A DNA stretch of 64,000 nucleotides from Anaspis maculata (taxonomy: Eukaryota > Arthropoda > Insecta > Coleoptera > Scraptiidae): the NCBI GenBank assembly GCA_949128115.1, contig OX421963.1, positions 84,577,602-84,641,601 of the forward strand. Direction: 5' to 3'. Both the position numbers and the translations under genes were made by a program. The notes under the pieces were generated by a model that saw only the letters and a list, made by a program, of their open reading frames with translations, was not told where the DNA came from and ran no database searches. Numbering within the stretch: the stretch's first letter is position 1; every line of letters begins with the position of its first letter. Of this stretch, positions 48,805-59,105 are shown piece by piece.

Positions 48805-48935
48805 GGAACTCACTGGAGACCACTCACCAGAGCGCGTGAATAAGACACATACCTGCACAATTGGCGGAGGCACCGTGCATCGAGAGCGTGCCGGAATACT
48901 AATGAAGCCAATACTTTCCTGGGCTCTCGCGAAAC
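48805..48935 (-). repeat. Dispersed repeat family R1, copy 7
   Basis: The plus strand reads GGAGACCACTCACCAGAGCG, GTGAATAAGACACATACCTG, CAATTGGCGGAGGCACCGTGC and then AATGAAGCCAATACT. It is closest to copy 4. Copies 6 and 7 face each other 1 kb apart. Confidence 0.7.
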
Positions 48936-49085
48936 AGCTAGTGGAATATGCGAGAATGGAAACTACGAAAACGTTAAAGGTTTTTCTGGAAAACTGATGG
49001 TCTTGGAACTTTTTCACTACGACAATAAAAAATAAAAATGGAATTGAGTGAAAGTTTGCATCGTCGGTTGTTTGTGGGCCCCTTC

Positions 49086-49410
49086 AAGGACGGTGTTCAA
49101 TTGGTAAAACAAGCGTTGCGAAATCAATCCCTGTGGGTTCATTCCTTGACGGATTGTCACTATTTTGGTCTCTTTCGAAAGCTACAAGGATGTACTTTAG
49201 TTTAAGTCCATTGTTATTTCCAAAATTTAATTTTTTTTTAATTTTGACATTTGAAAAAATTATTTTTGGATTTTGGAAATGCCAATGGGCTCAAACCAAA
49301 GTACATCCTTGTAGCTTTTGAAAGAGACCTAAATGGTTAGAATCGGCCAAGGAATAAACCTACAAGGATTGATTTCGCAACGCTACTTTTACCAATATGA
49401 CTCCGTCCTT
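49086..49410. mobile_element. Foldback element, 325 bp
   Basis: AAGGACGGTGTTCAATTGGT, GCGTTGCGAAATCAATCC and AAAGCTACAAGGATGTACTTT are answered by AAAGTACATCCTTGTAGCTTT, GGATTGATTTCGCAACGC and CCGTCCTT. The loop is AT-rich near 49230. No target duplication seen. Confidence 0.8.
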
Positions 49411-51183
49411 AAATTATGATACATCGCTCACAAAGTTATGCCAACTATGAGAGTTTGTGGTGATATTGCGGTTTGACACTTCAGCATTTCAGACTTTATT
49501 GTCATTTGATGATTCACCTACAATAAATAACATGATTGACAGCTACTTGGCATAGGAAAGCATTCTGATGTTGACGAGTATAGGTACTCCCGTCGAGCAT
49601 GGGAAAAACCTGGCCATAAAATTTTGCACAGTAATCAATTAAGGCCGATTCCAGGCTCTAACGCCGAGTTAATTCAATCGCGAATTTTTATGTGGAGCGT
49701 TCGTGCATTCGCATTCACACAAGAAAAACAACAACATGCAAAACAGAGTTCTCGATAATAATAAAAGAAATTCCCCGCGTCCTTTTATCGCTCTCCGTCC
49801 ATTGTTGGCGCGACCTTTAAACGACCGTTTTTAACCGCTCCAGTTTTGAGACGTTTTTGTCGCCCTCCCCGCCGCCCCCCTTCGCCGCCCGCTATAGCCT
49901 TTTATCCGTCATCGGCTCCGCATTGCAACAACCCGCGACAGCACAACAATATATCGAAATATACGAATCATTAACCTGTTTTCGTGTTGTGTCGTGTTGC
50001 ATTATTAGATGGCGACGTACTGTACCTGCGTATCAGCCGTCCATAAGTAAGTACACGGCAATCCATTAATGAGCATCCATCTAGCCGACAATAAAATTTC
50101 GATTACTTTCCTGCTCGTCGAATACTTGCACATACATAGTGAATATCGCGTGCGTTATGCAAGACGAAAAGCATGCACGCAATTCTTACACGGACGGTAC
50201 ACATGGAACCGCAACGAGAATACTGAGCAGTTTGCATGGGCGACTCGTTCAAAAAAAAAACAGCCAACAGTTGTTATGAATAGGAGTCCGATTTTTTTGA
50301 TGGAAAATCCGAGAGAAGATCTGATGGTTTTTCGGAAATTGATCATAAGAATGTTTCTGTATAATGTAAATATGGATGAGAAGGTGTGGTGAATATGGTC
50401 TTAAGTAGGTATTTATGATGGCAATCAAATGTGGCATAGATCGATAGGTGTTCAATAAAAGGAATTTCCATATAGACTCTGAAAAACAACATAAAATCCA
50501 AGCATGTTGACTTTTTTTTGGAGATTACTACTTTGCTTCGGAAACCATCTAGGGATTTTCCATTGTGCAAACTTGGAAATATTGTTACAACACGGCATTT
50601 CCAACTAATCAAAATCTTGAAGATGTTCAGCTGAAAAGAAAATTGAATAAAAATTGCTATTTCGAGTACAGGTAGAGGAAATATGTGAGTGAATAAGTGA
50701 GTACCAGTATTGCAAAATTCAAATTGCTTCAACCTCACCGTGTCGCGCTAACTTCGAAACGTTAAATTTTCAAAAGCCTGATGCGGTGCTAATTTTATTA
50801 GACCGCTCTGAACTGTCCTTGACACAATTTCGTACGACCACAAACCAATAATGCTCATCTCGTGAATCAGTTTTCACTCAAATTGAATTAGCACTTTTAG
50901 TAATTTCTCTAAACATATACTCATGAATAGCCATCAATCCTAAAAATAAACCTTCTAGAACACTTGTTGATGGTAATAAGGAAATAATTATAATTACAAC
51001 TTGTGTCTGGGGTATAACCTACCTGCTGTAAGTAATTATACACAAAGCCGCATAAACAATTCAATGTTGTTATGCGGGAGTACCCATCGGTATAAGTACT
51101 CAGTATACTCTCACTAACTTCACACGTATGTAGTATGATAATCCCCAGGTTATTATAGCTCTTGTATATTATGAAGAACGTAA

Positions 51184-51523
51184 GTCTAAGGCGGGTCTTT
51201 CACTGAAGCAATTAGCAACTAGCAACTAGCAACGGGCAATAAGCAATAGGCAATATTATTTTGGCTAGCTGTCACACTGAAGCAACAGTGAGTTGGTTGC
51301 GTACAAATATTGTACGATCATGACGACAACGACTCTTTTGAAGAAATATTGATGATGTGGTGCTTTAGAGGAGAAGGGGGCAAATTAGAAGCCACTGGAT
51401 TGATCCTGGATTGCTTCAGTGTGAGACCCTCTATTCGATTTCATGGAGTATGCTTTCAGCAATAATATTGCCCGTTGCTTATTGCTAGTTGCTGATTACT
51501 TCAGTAGGAGACTCGCCTTAGAC
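51184..51523. mobile_element. MITE-like element with about 75-bp terminal inverted repeats
   Basis: GTCTAAGGCGGGTCTTTCAC, TGAAGCAATTAGCAACTAGC and GGGCAATAAGCAATAGGCAA face AATATTGCCCGTTGCTTATT, GCTAGTTGCTGATTACTTCA and GACTCGCCTTAGAC. A second inner pair (CACACTGAAGCAA / TTGCTTCAGTGTGAGAC) lies inside. The TAGCAAC words of the left arm are tandemly repeated. No coding capacity. Confidence 0.8.
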
Positions 51524-52539
51524 TAGAAAAATATCGTTCTGCTTTGCAAATAAAACTTTTCAGTATCAGACTACTTATCGTATGAATAGTTGAAAATTGA
51601 ACATACTTAACCTGGAAACTGAATACTGAACAAATTTACGTGCGTGAAGTTGGCGACAACTGCTTGAGTACAATTTACCGTCACAAATAACTCGATGTTT
51701 TTAATAGCCGACTGGTGTTAACAACGCCTTTCCCATTATTCCAATGGACTTGTTAACGCTTATCAAAAATTAACGATGAAAAGTGACCAATTTTTCCACG
51801 CACATCATTCCATCAATAATAAAACTTGTTATGCTCCTCAATTCGTGCGAGAGCTGATGACGGCCATGCCACATAATAAGTATAACTATGTTTAGTGAGC
51901 AAAAAAAACAGTGTTCGTTTGTTTGGATGCACAAAGGCGAGAGCGGCGCTGGCAGTACACAAGGCAACAACAACAACAAAAAAAAAAGTGTAAGCTCGAC
52001 GTACAAGCTGTTAATGACGGCGCGTTACGCGCTCTAGTTCTTGCGGCGAGGCGCTTGTAGTAAATTCCGCCGGCTGCTGCTCTTCTGCACTGCACGCACG
52101 TCCTGTCATCATGCGTGACGTATGTCCTCGGCGCGACCCGTTACGTCACTCCCTCCTCGATTTCCGATTCATTGTACCGTGAAAACTCGGCCAGATTATT
52201 CGGTACGTGGTTCGCTATTGTCGCAAAAACGCCCAAGTATTGTGCAGGCTCTCGGCTTGTTAAAGAACCAGTAGCGGAGCGTTTTTTCATAATCATTCAA
52301 AGCTAATTTCTTGACCGTTTTCTTAATTCTCAATCCTTAATTTGATTAGTTTCTGGAAGCTCCGGATGAGGGACTTGACGGTTTGTCGCATAATCGCGCA
52401 TTGCAGTCTCCATGGTGTTTCGCATTGGAAAGATTGCCTATTTTTTCCAAACTCTTTTTCTATGTCTTCTGTTATGTTCTCACCTGTTATGCCATTCAGC
52501 TTCTAAAAAAACTAAACAGGTCCAGAGCATCCTTTGTTC

Positions 52540-53003
52540 TTCTTAAGAAACCAGCACAAAAGTGGAAGAAGTTCAAAAACTTTTTAGCCACAAAAAACAA
52601 TATTTTGTCAGTCTGATTTCTGTTGGTTCATTTATGAGACCGCATAGTTCTTTGGGGTGGTTAGTCAATTCTGAAGACAACTGAATAACATGAACAGGCG
52701 AGAATCTGAAGTTTCAGCCTGAACATGAGGACCGAATCTGGAAAAATCTGCCTACAAAGAAAGAGGTTGTCGTGGAAAGACTGGAAAGTTGCTTCTTGTG
52801 ACCACTTCTCTCAGTAGAAAGAGGTGAGTGCGTGTTTCCAAAACAGTTTCGACTAAGCCCAAAAATCTCCCTGGAACACGTGAAGAAATTCTCACATTTT
52901 TTCCAGTACAGAAAGTCATCCAAAATATCAAATTGTTGCGGGATTTTCCACGACGCTCCGAATAACAAACATAGAAAACCTGGTATAAAACATCTGATTG
53001 GGC
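52540..53003 (+). repeat. Dispersed repeat R2, copy 1, followed by TCAGG array
   Basis: It shares ordered blocks with 54400-54850: TTTAGCCACAAAAAAC, GAAAATCTGAAGTTT-like, ACATGAGGACCGAAT, CTTGTGACCACT, TCTGGAACA-like, CACATTTTTTCCAG, CATCCAAAATATCAAAT and AAACCTGGTA. It ends just before the TCAGG array at 53005. Confidence 0.75.
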
Positions 53004-53004
53004 G

Positions 53005-53104
53005 GGTCAGATCAGATGAGGTGAGATCAGGTCAGATCAGATCAGGTCGGGTCAGGTCAGGTCGGGTCAGGTCAGGTCGGGTCAGGTCAGGTCAGGTCGG
53101 GTTG
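53005..53104 (+). repeat. Interstitial (TCAGG)n array 2
   Basis: About twenty pentamers TCAGG, TCAGA and TCGGG in a row, with a short related piece at 53168-53184. It is the longest of the three arrays in this intron. Confidence 0.9.
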
Positions 53105-54100
53105 GTTTTTATGAATGATTCTAGAAGAGATATCTGGCATGAAGGGGTGGTTTAGTGAGTAGGGGAAGGTCAGGTCGGGTCAGGCTCGCCATCTAGCAAA
53201 AGTTAAAAAGTTGAATGACTTCTTGTCCTAGAAAAAAATATGGGAGCTTTTTCACCTGATCCAAGAAGATTGTTATATCTCTCAAAATGGTTTTGGAAGT
53301 GGGTACATATTTATGTTGTATATTCTCTGTCCTGTCGTCCTGTCCCGTCTGTCAAACGCGAAGTTTCGATCCACAAATTTGTCGTTTTGTAGCTCCATTT
53401 CCAACGTGGTTTGAAACACCCATGATCACAATTTAGACATAGATTGTTCAATTGAATTATTTAATGAATGAATTCCATAACTAGAAGTTTATATTGCTGT
53501 TACAAAGTCACGCGGTGATTTTGTTCCTAAACGTGCATCATAAAGAAATTTAATTTCGAAAGGTCGGATTGTCGGAGGAAAAATGATGTCATAACTAAAA
53601 TACGGCTCCGATTTCAGTTTTTTCCATTTTGTTCGATAAAGAAAACTATTTTTATGCCTTGAAATGAATAATTAACCCAATAAAAGCTACATTCTGTTCG
53701 TAGTCTAATTTTTTTTGTGAAATAGCACGTTTTATCAAGTCAAGCTTTGACATGGTACATCTCAAGAAACAAAATAAATCCGTGACTTTGTAAAAACGGA
53801 GAAAGAAATCAGAAAACAATATTTGTGTGTGAAATAGTCCAAACCAACTATCCAAATCAAAATCATGGTTGAGAATACATTGGACACTGATAGAACTGGA
53901 GCTACAAAACATAAAGATTAAGGGGAAAAAATCATGTTTTTTCCTGATGAAACCGGTTTAAACACGTCGCTATCGAAACTTCATACTAATTTTTGAAATC
54001 AGAGAGTGGGATTTAGTTAGAAATGATACCAAATATGTCAAAAAAGGTGTTAGCCGCGGTTTACCATGAGACTTTGTCAAAAATTGCACTTCGGTCCCTT

Positions 54101-54122
54101 CGCAGTCGTCTGGTACGCCACT
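54101..54122 (-). mobile_element. Possible hAT-type terminus
   Basis: GTCGTCTGGTACGCCACTGG; on the minus strand it starts CCAGTGGCGTACCAGACG, the form common in hAT ends. No partner end or target duplication is identified. Confidence 0.25.
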
Positions 54123-54399
54123 GGTGCATAATTCTTCCTGGAAACTTATTCCATTGAGTTCCTCGACCTTGGAAATATAAGCTCCAATGAAAAAAGTATG
54201 AAAAAAGGAACGATTTCAAAAATTATAACTTCTTGTAACTTCGACCTCCAACAAAAAAAATGCCAAGCCTCGGACAGATGGGGACTTTTGGTATGTTGTT
54301 CCCCATCAAATTCTGAAGGAATCCTCAAATTTTCAGATTTTCCTCAATTTATTCCGGGTTGAAACCTGTTTTGCCTGGGCTATGGAGTAATATTTACTC

Positions 54400-54850
54400 T
54401 CTTTTAGAGACTAGCTCAAAAGCGAAAAAAACTTAAAAAACTTTCCAGTCACAAAAAACTTTTTTTTTCAGTCTAAGTTTTGCTGGTTTCTTGAAAAGAC
54501 CAACTGGTCCTTCGAGGCAGCTAGTTAATTTTGAGGAATGACAGAGCAGGTGAAAATCTGAAGTTTTAGCTTCCACATGAGGACCGAATTTTGAAACATC
54601 GGTCTGCAGGGAAAGAAGTTCTCATGGAAGAACCAAGAAATAGTTTCTTGCGACCACTCTGTAGTTGATAGAAATACTTTCGTATTCCAAAAACAGCTGT
54701 GATCAATAAAAGCAAGAATCTTTCTGGAACAGTTGTAAAAAAATTTCACATTTTTTTCAGAACAGAGAATCATTCAAACTATCAAATTTTTGCAGGGCTT
54801 TTTTTGACGCCCTGTTCAACAAACATGAAAAACCTGGTAGGAACATCTCA
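54400..54850 (+). repeat. Dispersed repeat R2, copy 2, followed by TCAGG array
   Basis: Diverged second copy of 52540-53003, same orientation, 1.85 kb downstream. About 80 bp of unshared sequence separate its last match (AAAAACCTGGTAGGAACATC) from the TCAGG array at 54932. Confidence 0.75.
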
Positions 54851-54931
54851 TCAATCGGGCCGTGAACGAAGAAGTCAGCTATTCAGAGGCGTCACATTTT
54901 CAGACGTTATGTATATGACTATCAATGAAAT

Positions 54932-54976
54932 ATCAGGTCAGGTCAGATCAGGTCAGGTCAGGTCAGGTCAGATCAG
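54932..54976 (+). repeat. Interstitial (TCAGG)n array 3
   Basis: Nine pentamers, mostly TCAGG with some TCAGA, in the sense strand of intron 2. Confidence 0.9.
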
Positions 54977-55439
54977 ACTATGTCATCAACATTAAAACCA
55001 AGATTTTGACCAAGTTTGTTGCCAGGTATGAATGAAACACAACTTCATTGATAGTAACAAGTGCGTTTAGTTCAGTGAGTAGCGTATAAATATTACAACA
55101 ATGGCTAAAGTAGTAACAAATAGGGATGATTTGGAACAAGGCTAAAATTGCAGCAAAAGATAGAAACCAATGGAAAGAGGTTGTGAACGCTTTTTGCTCC
55201 TGAGACAGTGGAGAGAATTAGGTACGTAAGTGAGTGATGACCAGGAAACGTGAAAAAGAAGGGTCATCATAGGTGGCATTCTTATTTATATTATTTCTGA
55301 ACCATTTCTGCTACTTTTTTGCCATTAATCGATGTATCGCGTTGCGAAAATATCTTCTAAACTGTTGCAAAACTGTCATTGCAAACAAACAAAACAGTAA
55401 CAATTCCATTATTCTCCCAAATTGCTTAAGCTTCCGATC

Positions 55440-56100
55440 TTATTTGGGGCCGCTGGCTGCATTTTTGTGGGTGTCCGCCTCATTTGCATAATGGCCATTA
55501 TGTCCGTCCTATCCCGCGATTTGAATATAATTGCATGCAATTAGCCGTCGATTACACAGTTGGGCAGTAGAGCGGCTACATTCGTGTGCTCGTACAGCAG
55601 CGCACTCTGTTTGTAGTTCCATCGGCATATAGAGGGGAAAGTGCCAAGTGCGTGTGTATTGCACGCCGGCTAAGCCGAGCAGAGCGCGCGGATCTTCTTA
55701 CATCACACTCCCAGTCCTAGTACAAATCGCCTTCCGACCCACTGATCCACATGCCCAACGGGCCCAACCGCCCCTGCCTCAATGCCACACCGCTTAGCCC
55801 CACCCGCCCCTCTCTCGGCGATCCATCAACAATGCAATTTCACTTTTATTGTTTTGTCGGTCGCACTCCAGCTGAGCGGGAGGCGTTACGCAATCTCGGC
55901 CGGAACTGGCCGGGTTGTTCGGAAATGTCGTTCAAGAGCTCTTCCGCCAGCAGCGCAGGATCTTTTTCACGGCCCACTGCAGAGTGGCAGAATGCAAGAA
56001 ATGCAATGTGCTGAACGAGCGAACGCCTGTTACTGATCAGCTCTTGCAACCACCATTCGGCGAGCATTGTAGATGAGCTAAGACGGGTAGGGATCCAAAT
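55440..56100. promoter_or_regulatory. GC-richer unique block before exon 3
   Basis: Non-repetitive, with CATTTGCATAATGGCC (octamer-like) and ATTGCATGCAATTAG sites at 55480-55545, then a GC-rich part. An open stretch of 66 codons from 55876 to the TGA at 56074 reads ...RIFFTAHCRVAECKKCNVLN..., with four cysteines, but has no known domain, no start codon and no clear splice partners. It could be enhancer, alternative promoter or an unrecognised exon. Confidence 0.3.
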
Positions 56101-56444
56101 CTGAAGCACAATATCTTTTTACTCAGTGAGATCTCAAAATTATACGTTTCTATTCATAATTACATAAGAAGCACCAAATTATTTTGAACACTAAGGCCCA
56201 ACTTACCCAATTATTACACACAAAAAAATCATATCGTATTGGACACTTCTTCTCCCATAAGTCTTATCCCAGTCGGAATTAGTGAATGTTTGAAACGATT
56301 AGTCTTGAAGCCTGACCAAATAATTGTCTAGACTGGAGACCTAAATTACGTCCATTCAGATTTGTACAGCTCACCTACCCAATATTGCTTTAATCTTCCA
56401 GATATTCAGTCAAATATTTTGCTGATTCGCAATTTTTGTTTCAG

Positions 56445-57413
56445 TCGTTCTTCGGCCGCTCCTACAACAACCTCAGCTCAATTAGCGAGTGCAAGAACAA
56501 CAGCGAGTGCGTCATCAACAAGAAGAACCGCACGGCGTGCAAAGCCTGCCGTCTGCGGAAGTGCCTCATGGTCGGCATGTCCAAGAGCGGCTCGCGCTAC
56601 GGCCGGCGGTCCAACTGGTTCAAGATCCACTGCCTCCTGAACGAACAGAGCCACCAGAACAGCCAGATCCAGCAGCAGCAGTCCTCGGCGCCCCGGATGC
56701 CGCCCCGCGATTCCGTCCACCAGCAACCGCCCCAGTCGCCCTTCGGCTCGGCCGGCCTGGGCCTCCTCGGCCAGCCCTTCGGCGGACCCCTGATGCACCT
56801 GCCCAAGACGAAAGAAGAGCTCCGGCTCCTGGGCCTGGACGACTACTCGAAAACGTCGCCGTCGGTGAGCTCGCCCGAATCGCACAACTCCGATTCCTCG
56901 GTGGAGATCAGCGACGCCAGGCGGCTGCCGCTCGGCTTCCCCGGGCTGCACCCCGGCCTCTTCGGCACGGCCTTCGCGCCGCATCCCAGCATCCTGTTCC
57001 CGCACGGCTTCCACCCCGCCTTCTACAACGGCCTGCTGCGGCCGTCACCCAACAACAACAACAGCCTCATGAGGGACCACAACGTGGTCGGCGTCACCGA
57101 AGAGCTGCAGAAGCGCGTGTTTCTGGACGCGGTGCTGCAGAGCCAGCGGTCGCCGACGCCCGAAGTGGTGAGGACGGCTTCGCCGCCGCCGCCGGTGACG
57201 ACGCCGGTCGTCGAACAGAACGCCCCGATCGACCTGAGCATGAAGACGCTGAGCGAACGGGGATCTTCGCCGGCGCACAGCGAACGGTCCGGCTCGGTGA
57301 TGACCTCGCGGGCGGGGAGCGACGCCGACGAAGAAGAGAGTGACTGTTCGGATACGTCGGTGAAGAGGATCAAGATCAGGCCGATAGCGCTCGATCTCAC
57401 CACCAAGGTCTAA
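56445..57413 (+). CDS. kni/knrl/eg: Coding exon 3: zinc finger 2, Kni box and repression region
   Basis: Starts after TTTTTGTTTCAG, phase 0, with [17 protein letters not shown]. Finger-2 cysteines are at 51, 57, 67 and 70 of the joined protein, and RLRKC closes the helix. [16 protein letters not shown] is the conserved knirps-family extension used for DNA contacts. The rest (about 257 residues) is low-complexity: QQQQ, Pro/Ser-rich, Gly/Phe/Leu/His-rich and an NNNN run. PIDLSMK is at 57225-57245. Acidic [11 protein letters not shown] precedes a basic VKRIKIRP and the final IALDLTTKV, then TAA. The exon is much more GC-rich than its surroundings; the long open frames on the other strand and frames are shadows of this composition. 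No ligand-binding domain follows. Confidence 0.97.
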   Translation, partial: SFFGRSYNNLSSISECKNNSECVINKKNRTACKACRLRKCLMVGMSKSGSRYGRRSNWFKIHCLLNEQSHQNSQIQQQQSSAPRMPPRDSVHQQPPQSPFGSAGLGLLGQPFGGPLMHLPKTKEELRLLGLDDYSKTSPSVSSPESHNSDSSVEISDARRLPLGFPGLHPGLFGTAFAPHPSILFPHGFHPAFYNGLLRPSPNNNNSLMRDHNVVGVTEELQKRVFLDAVLQSQRSPTPEVVRTASPPPPVTTPVVEQNAPIDLSMKTLSERGSSPAHSERSGSVMTSRAGSDADEEESDCSDTSVKRIKIRPIALDLTTKV

Positions 57414-57684
57414 GACCCTGTGCGCTTTTGGGAATCACCGATGTGTTCTGCCAGAGTGCCTTTTCTTCTCTTCCACTAGTTCCTGTTGTTCTCTTCAGTA
57501 ATAGTCACTCCGATTCAAAGTCAGCGCGACGAATCACCTTGAGCATCAGCTCCAAAAAACTATTAAAGCCTAATCGGAATCTCTATTACAAAATCTGTTT
57601 AGCTTCTAATTTATTGTCATTTGCAACGACATAGCTAGATAACCAGGTTCGTGAATAGTTGGCTGGCAATCTTGCTGATGAGCA

Positions 57685-57716
57685 CTGATGAGCCCCAAAC
57701 AGGGACGAAACACGTC
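57685..57716 (+). ncRNA. Hammerhead-ribozyme-like core in the presumed 3'UTR
   Basis: CTGATGA (57685-57691), stem-loop GCCCC-AAACA-GGGAC with one C/A mismatch, GAAA (57707-57710), then CACGTC with AC/GT as a minimal stem III and cleavage expected after GTC at 57716. This is the exact conserved-core order of a type-I hammerhead, including the CCCAAA..GG loop form known from schistosome and Penelope-like elements. Stem I is weak: only a GAGCA/TGCTC pairing with a bulge was found. It is probably a decayed mobile-element ribozyme; function is untested. Confidence 0.5.
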
Positions 57717-58021
57717 TCTATGCAGTTCTGCTCTGATCGTCTGGTGTTGTGGTAGCCGGAGAGCTTTGCTTCCTCGAAGTTGCTGTGGTGATAACCAATG
57801 AAAAGGCCCTTTGTTATGGGAACGCGTTTGTTACCAAGATTGTTAGCAAACACTTCACGAACAGAATAGGACTGATTGCCTTGCACCCTACCGAGTAAAC
57901 CTGAATTTACCGGTATTTTGCGCAGTCCTCTCTACAACAACATGTAAATGTAACCACTCGTGCGCCAGTAGCTCATCTAGTCACGTCGTTGCTCATTTCC
58001 TGATGTCGAGGTTTTGTTTCA

Positions 58022-58027
58022 AATAAA
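58022..58027 (+). promoter_or_regulatory. Proximal polyadenylation signal candidate
   Basis: AATAAA 609 bp after the stop codon, in AT-rich sequence. A downstream TG-rich element is not obvious. Confidence 0.35.
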
Positions 58028-58489
58028 GTCGAAATTACTTAAAAAATAACCAAAATGGTAAGCAAGCTTTGAACTTTGGGATGAACTAAGAAATTGGAGT
58101 ACCATAAAATTCTGTGCCTGAAGGCAAAATATCCATCATCAAACTGGTAAAATTAATTCTCTGTTCATTGTTTAATCGATAGTCGAGTTCAGAAGTCTCA
58201 AGGATTGTTCACCAGTACTCGTTTATACTACTCTTTTAACATTAAATCCCCACAATACATTCTAATGATTTGCTGTGATACACTCAAACAAATGTTTCAA
58301 TGGAATTGATGAAAATACATCAATTATCGGAAAGCAGAAAATTCCAAGCGTACCCGAGGCATGAGTCTTTTTTTAAAACGGGACTTGGCCATCAGCCCAA
58401 TTGGATGAAGAATTATAATTTAGGATCGAGAAGAATTGCACTACAAAATATTCTTACCGGATTTTGGGAAAAATTATCCTAATTATCTT

Positions 58490-59105
58490 CACAAGAAGAG
58501 GCGGGTGACAAACTACAACAGTCCAACCGAACCACCATCCGACGGTACCCTCGTCACCTCTTGACCTGTGAATTGATAATCACAACTGCCACCGTTCACG
58601 TGGAGAATTCAAGTGCCTCAAACTTACACAGTCCGACTGAACTATCATCCAACGGTACAAGTATGGTCGCCCCTTGTCCGGGGAATTGATAAAAGTAAAT
58701 GTCATATCAGCCTTCTCATTTGGAATTACTTACCGCATACCCTAAGCTCTACTTCGTTACAATTGGCGCTCAACGTGAGACACTTGAAGTTTTGAACTCC
58801 CACAATCCAACTAAATCACCATTGGGGGTACAAACCTCGTCGCCCCTTTTCTTACGAATCATCAACACAACTGCCACCATGCTAGTCTCCTGATCTGAAA
58901 CCACAGCACACCCTGAGCTCTGCCTGTTTGCAACCTGCCCCCCTCCCCTTGTAGCATTTAGAGATTTTGAACTTTCACAATCTGAAACGTCTAATCTTTT
59001 GAACTGCCCTGAGTTCTCACATACTAATCCATGTTAGCGTGACGTCTTTTTGTCACTCTGTCTTATTTTGTGAGGTGTTTTAAGGAAAGAACCAAAGTGC
59101 GTTCC
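58490..59105 (+). repeat. CA-rich tandem-like repeats, possible relic of the LTR family
   Basis: Three diverged blocks of 120-150 bp share ACAGTCCAACCGAACCACCA, ATCCRACGGTACNNG, CGTCNCC and AATTGATAA. The segment ends with TGTGAGGTGTTTTAAGGAAAG at 59070-59090, which resembles the LTR word TTAGGTGTTTTGAGAAAAG (178-197). The link to the LTR family is tentative. Confidence 0.4.

Larger units (their letters stand above)
43102..56444 (+). other. Intron 2 of the knirps-family gene (13.3 kb)
   Basis: It splits the DNA-binding domain between the fingers. Stretches without listed elements (45.3-46.8, 48.0-48.6, 49.6-51.1, 51.6-52.5, 53.2-54.1 and 55.0-55.5 kb) show AT-rich DNA with no recognised gene. 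The block at 49640-50250 is the least repeat-like of these. Confidence 0.7.
11987..57413 (+). other. kni/knrl/eg: Knirps-family orphan nuclear receptor gene (three coding exons)
   Basis: Joining 11987-12013, 43024-43101 and 56445-57413 gives one open frame of 357 residues; both junctions are phase 0 with GT/AG borders. Fingers: Cys14, 17, 31 and 34, then Cys51, 57, 67 and 70. The P box is CEGCKS. The basic Kni-type extension (about residues 81-100) ends IHCLL. There is no ligand-binding domain, as in NR0A receptors. Family members are nuclear, DNA-binding repressors that act in segmentation, trachea, wing-vein or neuroblast patterning. The repression region is Pro/Ser-rich with PIDLSMK (296-302), a CtBP docking type, and ends in IALDLTTKV. 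Introns of 31.0 and 13.3 kb are full of mobile DNA. Which paralogue (knirps, knirps-like or eagle) this is cannot be decided without a phylogeny. If exon 1 is wrong, translation could start at 43024, giving 348 residues. Confidence 0.9.

Noticed and set aside
48656..54976. Chromosome end (telomere)
   Set aside because: TCAGG arrays are short, interrupted and lie inside a gene intron.
56478..57406. Long open frames on the minus strand and in the second plus frame
   Set aside because: Shadows of the GC-rich receptor exon; the true frame is fixed by the zinc-finger sequence and splice phase.
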